A stretch of DNA of 64,000 nucleotides from Larimichthys crocea (Eukaryota > Chordata > Actinopteri > Sciaenidae). The position numbers were made by a program, and so were the translations under genes. The notes under the pieces were generated by a model. That model searched no databases. It was not told where the DNA came from and saw only the letters and a program-made list of their open reading frames with translations. Numbering within the stretch: position 1 is the first letter of the stretch; each line of letters begins with the position of its first letter. Where the stretch lies: positions 21,562,248-21,626,247 of the forward strand of contig NC_040032.1 in the NCBI RefSeq assembly GCF_000972845.2, given 5' to 3'. Shown here piece by piece: positions 24,166 through 33,948 of this stretch.

Positions 24166-25315
24166 AGGGGAAAAATATTTTTTTTTATTCTATTTTTGCT
24201 CATAAATCTGACACCGGACCTTGAAAACTGAAAAAGGTATGCAGTTATGTTAGCTACTTTGTTATTCATGTTCCAAACTCAAGAATGACCTACTGAAATA
24301 TTGCAGTTAAACAGCACATACACAATACGTTTCTATCAGTATCCATGGTTACAGATGTTTAATGGATAACAGTGAGTGCATTGCACACTTTATCTATTTT
24401 ACCATGATCTCTATTCTGCTACTGCAGGCTTGAAGGGCAAGCAAAAACATTGGATTTCATCTATTTCCGGAAACACCTTGACTATCATTTTTTACGGGTA
24501 AATCAGAAGACACAGAGTTTGTTGTTTTAGAAAGTCTTTTAAACACATGAGATTTCCGGGTCTGGCCCATGAAGGTCAACAGGTGCACTTGTTGCAGACA
24601 GAGATGGATGCTAGATTCCTCCACATGGCTTCTCCTTTGTCACTGCTTCTCTGGCTCATTACACCAAGCCAGCTCTCCACCCACACAACATCACCGCTCA
24701 CAGGCTGTCTGACAGATGGTCGACGGGTTGACTCCATTAGAGCTGGACAGCCAGGAGAGTCTCGAGGTAAGGTCACGGAGCATCAGGGGAGGGCAGTCGG
24801 TGTCTTGCTGTGCACGGTAACAGAGCTTGTACAGGTATTTATGACAGCATGACAGCCTCTCACATTCTCGACTAAACACTCAAGGAAATCATACCTGAAC
24901 AAATGTGGTATATGTATTGGGAATCACTTGAATAATCCTCAAGGTAAAGGCACAGCCCAATGTTGTCTACTGAATTATATACTCTCATGAGTTCAATAAC
25001 TCTCATCAACACAAGTTTGTATCCTACAAGATTACAATTTCCTGTACTACATCCTGTGAAAAAATTTTTTTTTTGTTTGTTTGTTTTTTTAACAATTTTT
25101 ATGCAAGGAAAAGTTGGCCTTTGCTGTGGCCCAACAAATGTGTTGTTATCACTCTATATAGCATGTACAGTATTTATAATTAGAACAATCAAGAAAATCA
25201 ACAGCAATAAAATGCAACATACTGTAGCAGCAATAATAACCCAAATACATCAGATATAATAGTGACCCTAACAGTGAAAGGGAACATTTTAATGTACAAT
25301 GCCTTCTTTAAGGAC
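24166..25315. other. Gene-free stretch with one weak exon candidate
   Basis: Bases 24547-24766 form an ATG-to-splice-donor open stretch discussed as a finding. It has no family match and is not annotated as a gene. Nothing else recognisable. Confidence 0.4.
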
Positions 25316-25550
25316 CTGTGTGTAGGATTTAGTGACATCTAGTCATGTAGTTGGTTATTGAACCCCGTTACATCACCCTCCCTTGCTATAGTGGCTGCAA
25401 AATATGTGAAAAACACAAATAACCATATCTAGAGCCAGTGTTGAGATTTTCCATTCAGGGCTAGAAACATGATGGTTCAACATTGTGGACTACGTAGACC
25501 CATAATGTCTGTAGATAGAAATCCTCATTCTAATACAGTTTTATAATATA
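25316..25550 (+). mobile_element. 'GTGTAGGATTTAGTG' fish repeat, copy 3
   Basis: ctgtgtgtaggatttagtga, catctagagccagtgttgag and tgtagatagaaatcctcatt match the family in order, more diverged than copy 1. Confidence 0.7.
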
Positions 25551-28300
25551 GTTTGTATGGTTAAATATGTAACCTATGCTAATAATCTGTTTTGTTTTGC
25601 AGATTTTTGTTTACATTTTTTTTTTATGTTGGCATTGCTATTTAAATTATGAATTAAAGGTTCTCATCATAAGATTATCACAGTTTTGCTTAATTAAATT
25701 TAAAATAGTTGATATACATAATAAGTGATTTGAAAAGAGCAGATTTTTTTCTGTGAGGTGAAATTTAATTGAGAAGACAATAATACAAGAGGCAGCCTGT
25801 CATTTTGTTTGCCTCATTTCATAAGCTTTGACTGATTGCATGGGGACTTGAAACAAGTCAGAAACAAACAAACAGAACTTTTATTAAACTTTGATCAATT
25901 AACTTTGGTTAATTGAAAAAAAAATCAGTGGATGGAGAAAGTTAATTGGGTGTGAATCTGTCTCACACACACTCTGACTAAATTATGATGTACTAAACCT
26001 ACTGCACACAAGTTTGACATTCAAAACCTGCATCAAAGGTTCTATTCAGCAGTTGCTGCAAAATTAGTCTTATCAGTCATAAAGCAACTAGAATCGACAT
26101 TTAATTAATCAAATTGTCAGTTCAGCATTAAGTCCAAGCTCCTCTGCTGATTGATTTACTGTCTCGTTCCCTTTTAAAGCTGCTGGGGTTTACAAAAGTG
26201 GCACAATACAGAATTTTTAATAAATCTTTTTGCTGGCACCACTTACAGTTTTAGCATATGTGACAATAATGGATGAGGGGACACACGATAATTGTGGGCA
26301 ACTGTGATCATGATAAAAATACCACATGTGCAGCCCTGTAGAAACTCTTTTGTGAAAGAGAGAGAGAGTCACATGAGGTTACAAAGGGTAATTTAGTCTG
26401 ACATTGAGAAAGCACAATGTACAAAATGGCATTTCAGTTTGAAAATGCATGAATCTCGAGTAGTTTGTTCTTCTGGAGGTAGACTGTGATCTGAACGAGA
26501 TATGAGTCCCTCAATATGGATGTGAACAACCTTCAAATTAAAGCTGAAAGTCAGCACTTTAACCACATAGTCACACACAATCCAATGTGCCTGAGTACAG
26601 ACACAAACCAAATGAAGATGTGTCACTGTTTTTCGGATAGTACAAAAATTCCTGGACCATCAGTTTGTAAATGTGACTCAGTTTGGTTTAAATATTGATG
26701 TGGAAAAAAAAAAGCAGTTCCTGTTATCCCTTTTTTGTAAAGCCTGTGGAGAGCTGAGTGTCTGCAGGGTAGCAGACAAACCAATCACCACTCAGGTGAT
26801 TTCATTGATTAGCCCTCCTTCTGTGATTAAAGGTGTGCTTATCAGTGAAATCGCTGGCTGAATTCCCCCCCCCTGCCTGCCAGCTGCTGCTCTCTGGGCT
26901 GGCGGTGTTTCGCAGTAGGGACACAGCTGGTTGCACTGATAAAAAAATACTTTCTTTTCACTCATAAATTGCTCCACCTCGATCAAACAAACATGTTACT
27001 TACGGTACCGCTCCTTTTCTCTCTGCAGGTTAAAGATTGCTTCCAAGTCTTTTCTGTTTGTTTCTTTGAGCAAACATACTGAAACATCAGTGCTTGTAAT
27101 TAAACCTAAACTGATCGATTAGCAGATTTACCTTTTTCCTTAATCTGTTTCTATAATTAAGACTGAAAATCACTGAATCCCTGGTATGTTATTTGGTGTC
27201 ATTATCACAATCTAATTGGAGTGAATGGTGTCTGTCTTTGTTCTCTACACCCAACATTGTATATGTATGAGGGATAAGACCAAAACATCATGATTCAAGC
27301 TATTTCTTTAAGGTGTTATGTGGTTTTGAAAAGTGCTGTCTCCTTTATGAGATTAAACTGTAGGTAGACGTTCTAACAGCTCACTCACATAAAGGACTGC
27401 CAATGGAATGCTTCTGGCCCAGACTTCTTGTTCTGAATTTGTTAGTAGAATGGTATGATCCCTTCTCTTTGCAAGTGTTGCCCTTAAGCGAGGCCTCCAG
27501 CCTTCAGCCGCACCAGACAAAAGAATAATGATCAAATGTGACTTAATGTTAGCTTATAAAGTTCATTCATTCATCATTCACTCTCTCACTTACACACTTC
27601 TTTAGTTCTGGTTTAGTCCTCACCAATTCATGAGATCAAGACAAGTCCAGTGGTAAACATCAGAGAAAGCTATTTATTCTTAGGTAGGTTCAGCATAACA
27701 ATGCTGGTGGGACCTTTTCACATTACAGCCATTGATCTGTCACTTAATTAATACCAAAATAATTCAGGTTTAAAGGGATTATGTGACATAAAAATGCAAG
27801 GACAGTGGCTTTACATTTTTCAACTTTCATCGTATTTGTAGAAAAGCATAGCTTGCAAAACTTGTCTGATCTTGTTAAAACTTGATCTCTAATGTATTCA
27901 ATTTTCTCAAGATGCAGCGTGCAATCCATCATTAAAACAATAGGCCCTATAAAAAGTGCATCCATTCGTTGTGCTGTAGGAATAACCTAACAGTGGAAAT
28001 CTGATTGTCTCATCAAATTTCTTGGTGAATACCCAATCTGAAATGAAGGACCACATTAATCAAGCAGCAGAACCCAAATGAGATGTATGGAGGCCTCCAG
28101 CCTCAGCCCCTCTTGTCTCTCCTTACAAGTCGTCCTCATTCAGCCTCCCTTTCAGCATGAATCTGAACAAGGGTGCTCAACTAATATGAATCTGACATTT
28201 GTTAACCTTAAATTCCAATTGACCAGTTCAACAGTGCACAGAAAGATAATTTCATCATTCAGTTATTAAATATTAGATGTATAATTACAATAGCATCAAA
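25551..28300. other. Intergenic AT-rich stretch, no gene recognised
   Basis: No exon or known element was recognised apart from the imperfect fold-back at 26796-26854. Open frames are short and unsupported. Confidence 0.45.
26796..26854. repeat. Imperfect 23-bp fold-back
   Basis: The left arm gtgatttcattgattagccc (26796-26818) pairs with the reverse complement of 26832-26854 at about 18 of 23 positions around a 13-base loop. Both strands read as similar short peptides for this reason. Confidence 0.65.
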
Positions 28301-28309
28301 GCAGGCAGA

Positions 28310-29105
28310 GGAGCTCACTTCTTGACCTCTCCAGTAGTTCCTCCCCTTACTGTAGCACCTCCTGGGAAATCTCTATATGCACCCAGGTCTGCTGGGAAAT
28401 AAAAACTTTCCACTGTGTTTGGATCTATTTTAGGGTTTCCTTACAGTCAGCCTGATATCCTCTAAGGGTAGAGCTTTGATTCTCAGCCCTGAACCTAGTT
28501 AGGGCTCACCCAAAATGGGCTATATAGTTGGGTTTAAGTTTGTCCTACATTTGCGTATCTTACCATAGTGTATGTGGGTCCAAGAAAAACTTGAGCACTA
28601 ATAGGAGAGCCTAACTAGGAACTCAGACCTCCTCGGTTGGTTCATCTCACTGTAGAGTCAAAGCAACTGGGCTCTGAGTTCCTTCTGAGGTCCTAAACTC
28701 CCCCCGTCAAATAGAAAGCCTCTGTGAAGTCATTGTACCTTTGTTACCATGTCAAGTGTCATTTTGAATGTGTGCATTTTCTAAAGGAGTAAATTTTGAT
28801 TTTTTGATTTCTCAAAGTTTTATACAAATTTCATCACCAGCCACCCTGAGAAGGAAATTTATTTTTGCTGACTACCCAAAGCTCATTGCCAACCTGAAGG
28901 GAGTTATCCACCATTTTCTGGCACAAAACCATGGCCTCAAATTTGGAGGTGTTGACTCTCATTCTGGCCTCCTCACACTTGGCTGCTGAAGGTCACAGTC
29001 TAATGAAGCCTACAGCCTACATCATCCGCAAAAAAGGCAGAGATGTAAGACTGAGGCTCCAAAAGCGGATATTCCTCAGGATGGTTGTTCCTGGAGATTC
29101 TGTCT
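28310..29105 (-). mobile_element. RTE-type (Rex3/Expander-like) LINE fragment, decayed
   Basis: A minus-strand remnant of a non-LTR retrotransposon reverse transcriptase. Bases 29032-29021 read F-A-D-D, the catalytic box of the RT palm. Downstream on the minus strand a segment reads TSKFEAMVL and then LQVGNELW, as in the RTE-clade 'TSKSEAMVL ... LPQVxEFKYLG' region. Further on, 28710-28620 resembles the 'ELR..LLL..E..QLRW.GHL' C-terminal part. Frameshifts and stops occur throughout, and the middle around 28740-28830 is unlike the family. The + strand open frame at 28768-28989 is antisense to it. Outer limits are approximate. Confidence 0.7.
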
Positions 29106-30570
29106 AGGCAATGGTTCTGTATTTTGGCCTTGACATCAATGTTATCACTAGATGAAAATCAGCTCCATGTAAGAGTTAAGGAAACAGAGACTTGGGTCGA
29201 GTGAAGATACAGTATAGAAATAGTTACTGATTGACCTTTGAAGTGTTCAAACATGGTATTTCTTACAACACAAGGCAAGTCCATTAGCATCTACTTTAAA
29301 ACTAGTGACTCGCCTCATAAATATATATCTGGAATTTGTAAGTTAATGTCATCCCTGGCTGCTGCAAGGACAGGTGCCGGGTATCATGGAAGACAAAACA
29401 TCACACTGGAGGAAAAACAGCTTGACTTTTATTTTCAGTCACCAAACAAAAAATTACATATAACAAAGAAAAATGGAGGGAATCCTTCGTTCCCTCTTAC
29501 CATCTCAATTAGAGTACTGCTTTTCACATGGATACAAAAAAAACAAAAACAGTTAATTCTCTCCCGAAGCCTCTTACATTATTTTAGTGAAAAACTAAAC
29601 AAAACAGATGGACAAACAGCTAAGCAAACAGTTTTCCTTCCCATGGATTTTTTTAAGTGTTAAGGTGGACAGAGATGACAGGATGATTATCATCTGACAA
29701 TAACAGCTTGAGTCCTAGTTTGTCATCTGTATCAGTCACACACACACACCTAGACACACATACAGTCATTCACTCATTGTCTGGCTTTAAATGTATAAAT
29801 CTGTGGGTCCATCTGTCCATTGGCATGGAAAATAGGAAGAACTCTATATCTCAAATTAGAGTAATTTATAGACCACATGGCGAAGAGTGAGACAAAGAAT
29901 ACAACAGAGACTCTACAGCCTAAAACTAAACTATCTACAGTAGCAAGTAAACTTGCTAAACTGTGGTTGGTAAACACTAGCTGCTATTAAATCAGCATTA
30001 GCTCACAATACATATTGTGACTAAGCGTAATGAGAAATGTTCAGGCCTTTGGACATAAGGTTTAAAAAATAATTAAACATAAACATGTTTGTTGTTTTCG
30101 GAGATCTACTGCCTAAGGAACTCAAACAAGTGGTATGCTTGGCTCTCAGTATTTCTCTAATATCATGCAGTATATCACAAAAATAGCACTTTGATCTTGT
30201 GTGCCTATGTGTAGAGGTGATAGGAAAGTAGGATACAAAAGGAATAAAACTACAAAAGGCTAAACCTGGGGCTACCCAGAGACCATCAGTGTCACTGGGC
30301 TCAGCTCCATGTTTTGTCCGGATCAATGTGAAACAGTGAGAGAGCAGCATGTTCAGCAGACTCCCTCTGAATGGGTCCCTCTTTCTGAGCTGGCTACAAA
30401 TCTTGATTTGGATGGTGACTCAGAACATCAGAGCAAGAAGCTGAGGACTGAGCAGGAGTCTCGCCGATGGCAGTTTGTACAGAGTGCAGAGCTGTGAGAG
30501 ACCCCACTGTTTTTTTTCCCAGTATATATATATATATCATATATCATATAATAGATATATTATACACACA
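29106..30570. other. Intergenic stretch, no gene recognised
   Basis: The longest unexplained open frame here, 29238-29663 on + (141 codons, starting at TTG), is Lys/Ser-rich with no recognisable motif and no splice or initiation context, so it is not called. A short CA run lies near 29740. TA-rich sequence at 30522-30565 abuts the next element. Confidence 0.45.
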
Positions 30571-31058
30571 CCATTGCCAGAAGGTTTGCTGTGTCTCCCA
30601 GCACAGTCTCAAGAGCATGGAGGAGATTCCAGGAAACAGGCTCCAGCAGGCCACCAGTGTGAATGTCTCTGACCAAACAATCAGAAATAGACTTCATGAG
30701 AGGCTGGCCTGAGGGCCCTACTACGTCCTGTAGTGGACCCTGTGCTCACTGCCCGGCACCGTGGAGCTCGACTGGCATTTGCCACAGAACACCAGAATTG
30801 GCAGATCCACCACTGGCACCCGGTGCTTTTCACAGATGAGAGCAGGTTCAACATGAGTACATGTGACAGATGTGAAAGGGTCTGGAGACGCAGTGGCGAA
30901 CGTTATGCTGTTTGCAACATCATTCAGCATGACCGGTTTGGTGGTGGGTCAGTGATGGACTGGGGAGGCATATCCTTGGAAGGACACACAGTCCTCTACA
31001 GGTTAGACAATGGCACTCTGACTGCTATTATGTATCGGGATGAAATCTTTGGACCCAC
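30571..31058 (+). mobile_element. Tc1-like transposon fragment, internally deleted and 3'-truncated
   Basis: A Tc1/mariner transposase remnant of a different family from the one at 10.3 kb. Recognisable coding pieces in order: CCVSQHSLKSMEEIPGN near 30590-30640; LQQATSVNVSDQTIRNRLHE (helix-turn-helix-adjacent part); then from 30733 a 117-codon open stretch with VLFTDESRF (first catalytic Asp) and GGGSVMDWGGIS, ending near MYRDEIFGP. About 250-300 bases expected between GNR and LQQ are missing (junction near 30640), and everything after YRDEI, including the second Asp and the Glu, is gone. Cannot produce active transposase. The GTG at 30733 is not a genuine start. Confidence 0.88.
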
Positions 31059-31519
31059 AAAAATTGTTAATCAAATTAAGTTGTAAAACTGTTTATTGTG
31101 TAACATATGTAATATGTGTTTTATTTTGTTATTCTGTGTGTACTATATGTACTATAAACCATTTTTATGTTTCAGCACTCAAGGCACTTAAAAAATATTA
31201 ATCTTAAATATCGAAATAATCAGCAGTGAGTTGAAGCATGAAACAGGGTACATTTACTTCATTAACATTTAAATAGAACCACTTACTTTAATGAACTTTA
31301 ATAAGTTTATTTTTTTAAACATTGCTAATATAAACAAAGCAGTGATTAATTAGATAAGCTCATTATTAGTGTGAAAAAAGACTTGCCAATTAATATGACT
31401 TGCTTTTATTTATGTAGAACTTTAATTTGTTAATTTGTTTAATTTGTTTGTTATCTGAAATGTATATGAAGTCATATAAAAACTGACCCTTACAGTTATG
31501 GATGGTTAAAATTAACTAT
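31059..31519. other. AT-rich stretch after the truncated Tc1 copy
   Basis: Very A/T-rich, with no exon and no continuation of the transposase or recognisable terminal inverted repeat. Confidence 0.45.
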
Positions 31520-31615
31520 AGAGACCAAAACTGTTTTTTTTTATACCAGGCTGTAAACATGTTTATTTCTGCTATGAAGTTAGACATTTGACTCACTTTT
31601 GGAGCAAACTTCCTG
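31520..31615 (+). mobile_element. 'CCAGGCTGTAAACATG' fish repeat fragment
   Basis: ataccaggctgtaaacatgt followed by ttatttctgctatgaagtta and gactcacttttggagcaaac matches part of a frequent fish repeat, recalled from memory. A stretch between 'gacattt' and 'gactcac' is missing. Confidence 0.55.
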
Positions 31616-32380
31616 ATGGCTCCCTGGGTTGTTGTTGTGTCCAACGTACCTCAATATTCCTACAAAAAATATATAAAAATGCAAATGTGAGGAAAATTCC
31701 AATTCCCTTCTCTTTAGGATTTAACTAACTCATTCACTTTTCAGTCTTTACTGGCAAAAAGCAAAACTAAAGACTGAGATGTTTTGATGTTTGACAGACA
31801 GTTTAGTCGACAGCAGGGGACAGCCAGGTATCCGTCCAGAACCAAACATCCCCTTCCTAATGTAATTACACCACCACAGGCTGCAACTCCCCATCTAATC
31901 TTTCAGAGTGAGACATCCACTCAATTAAAAACGGATGTGAAAAAGCAGAAAAAGGAAAATTGGATGGATGGTGGATGATGACTTCTGCCTCTCAAGCTCA
32001 AGATTGCGGGTTTAAATTGAAAATAGCACTTTCTAACTGTCAGCAGCAATAGTCATAGTGTATTTTTTTAACAGAAATTGTAACTACTGGCAAATGTTTG
32101 GATGAATAACTGATTAAACAAAAATAATTGATAACTAAATTTGCAGTTTTTGGACACTGTCATGACTGCGGTCACACAGGATGTATATAAAGTGCAGATC
32201 ACAATGGAGGCTCTTCCCTGTAGCTCTGATCCCCATCACATCCTTTTTATTCCTCGCCATGAGAGGCATCTTGTTGTTGCTAGGCAACGCGGCACAGCTG
32301 TCAGTCACTTGTGTGTCACAGAAGTATACATAATGTTCCACAGAAGCTATGGTCAGGCTATTAAAAACACAGTAATAACA
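31616..32380. other. Intergenic stretch, no gene recognised
   Basis: No exon recognised. The 157-codon minus-strand open frame at 32135-32608 spans this part, the tandem duplication and the SINE-like piece and is therefore accidental. Confidence 0.45.
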
Positions 32381-32464
32381 GACATGGAGATCTAAAACCG
32401 TATGAAAAACCACCAGGAAACCGACATGGAGATCTAAAACCGTATGAAAAACCACCAGGAAACC
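32381..32464. repeat. Perfect 42-bp tandem duplication
   Basis: Two identical, adjacent 42-base units (gacatggagatctaaaaccg ... accaggaaacc) at 32381-32422 and 32423-32464. Zero differences implies a recent duplication or gene conversion, or an assembly artefact. Confidence 0.95.
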
Positions 32465-32540
32465 TGTAGGGCAGCTGTTGCTCTGGTGGTAAAGCAGGTC
32501 AGAGGGTTGGGTGAGATACTGAACTCTAAATTTACAGTGA
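32465..32540 (+). mobile_element. tRNA-SINE-like fragment
   Basis: gggcagctgttgctctggtg, gtaaagcaggtc and gagatactgaactctaaatt match, with gaps, a fish repeat that begins like a tRNA A-box (gctcaggtggtagagcaggt) and contains 'aagatactgaaccccaaatt'. Too short and altered to be a tRNA gene. Confidence 0.5.
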
Positions 32541-33666
32541 AAATTGGCATGGCTTTGGAAGTGATCACCAGCAATGTAAACATGCTTCATGCAGATGGGC
32601 ATAAACATAAAAATGGTTAGGGATTGTATGGATTTTTAATTGTGGAGCTGCAAGCCACATAAAACATGCATTCAAAATGGTTTCACTGTAGGCTGGATAA
32701 ACAAACACATCATCAGTATAACACTTCATCACCAGCTTCCTTGACTATTGATTCATGCGTAGTGAGTGCAAACACATTCCCATAAGCAATGCAAAGTGAA
32801 TGAAGGGAAGTATCTTCAAAGGACGTGTGAGACTCTCTAGAGGTTCTTCACCTGAGCTTAATCCAAATGAACCTGCTTATCTGCAAATCTCACACACTAC
32901 GTATGTATATTAAGACCCAGTGGAACTTGTGTTGAGGAATATAATTTAATATTCCAGTTATAGGACAAGGCTGCAGCACCACAGGGAAATCCATCATCTA
33001 TTGCTGCAGCTTCAGGCTCTGGTTGATCAAATTAAATTCCTTCTGCATTGTCGGTTTCTTTGTAGATTTCCAATATGTCCGTAAATAAAGGAAATCCCTT
33101 GAAAACAGTTTGAACGCTGGGAGTACTCTGAACAGAGTATGACTCGTGTCCTTTGAGATTATTACAAGGTACAGAATATAAACTTATTCAGAGTTTCTGT
33201 GTGCTGAAACAGTGCACCAAAGTAAACAGATGTTTCTTTCTGACTAGAATGTGTAATTCACAACAGTTGAAGGTAGGAGATGTTTTTTTTTCTTCCACTG
33301 CAGCACAGTCAATGATGGAAATCTATTTTAGGGAGCTTTTTATTCTACTATCTGAAAATGTTTTCTGGTGGAAAACTACAATCTCGATTCATATCCTATT
33401 TGGTATTGATATCCACAGTTCTCATAAATGAATCCAATGTGACCCCTTGACAGCACTTTCTAGCATCTATCTTTGGGTGATAATTAAATAGTATTGTCTC
33501 TTAACTTTCAATGAGACATTATTCCACAAATTAATACTTCCTGAGGTGAATGAGTCGAGGTATATTGTAATTTAAAAACTAGTAACTGGTTTACACTTTT
33601 GTCTCATTACAATGCAAATAAAGCTCATAATATTCTCTGCCTACAGCAGGTACAGGAGTGCTTAAA
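32541..33666. other. Intergenic stretch, no gene recognised
   Basis: AT-rich; no exon or known element recognised. The 92-codon open frame at 33153-33431 has no motif. Confidence 0.45.
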
Positions 33667-33948
33667 GATCCAGTGTATGAGATTAAGAAGGGTCTATTGG
33701 CAGAAATGCCAGTATTCATAACTATATTTTCATTAGTGTACCTGAAGATGTAACTTATTGTGTTTTCTTGGAATTAGCACTTATATCTACAGAGGAGTTG
33801 ACATCAATATTTTCCTACAGTAAACTCCAGATAGAGTTTTCCAGTTTCACAGACATGCTTGTAAGGGGAGCACGAGGCAAGGCAAGGGGTATTCAGTTAG
33901 TTGTATTCTGCAGCCTCATCACTAGATGTCACTAAATCCTACACACAC
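33667..33948 (-). mobile_element. 'GTGTAGGATTTAGTG' fish repeat, copy 4 (reverse orientation)
   Basis: The right end ctagatgtcactaaatccta is the reverse complement of the family's start. The left end (agatccagtgtatgagatta) lies about 280 bases away, close to the length of copy 1. The most complete minus-oriented copy. Confidence 0.7.

Noticed and set aside
28768..28989. 73-codon plus-strand frame
   Set aside because: Antisense to the RTE LINE reverse transcriptase remnant.
29238..29663. 141-codon plus-strand open frame
   Set aside because: Starts at TTG, is low-complexity Lys/Ser-rich, matches no family, and its length is plausible by chance in 64 kb of six-frame sequence.
32465..32540. tRNA gene
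   Set aside because: Only an A-box-like start is present, with no full cloverleaf; it fits a decayed tRNA-derived SINE.
32135..32608. 157-codon minus-strand open frame with an internal repeated peptide
   Set aside because: The repeated peptide comes from the 42-bp tandem duplication, and the frame also crosses a SINE-like fragment. No domain or splice support.
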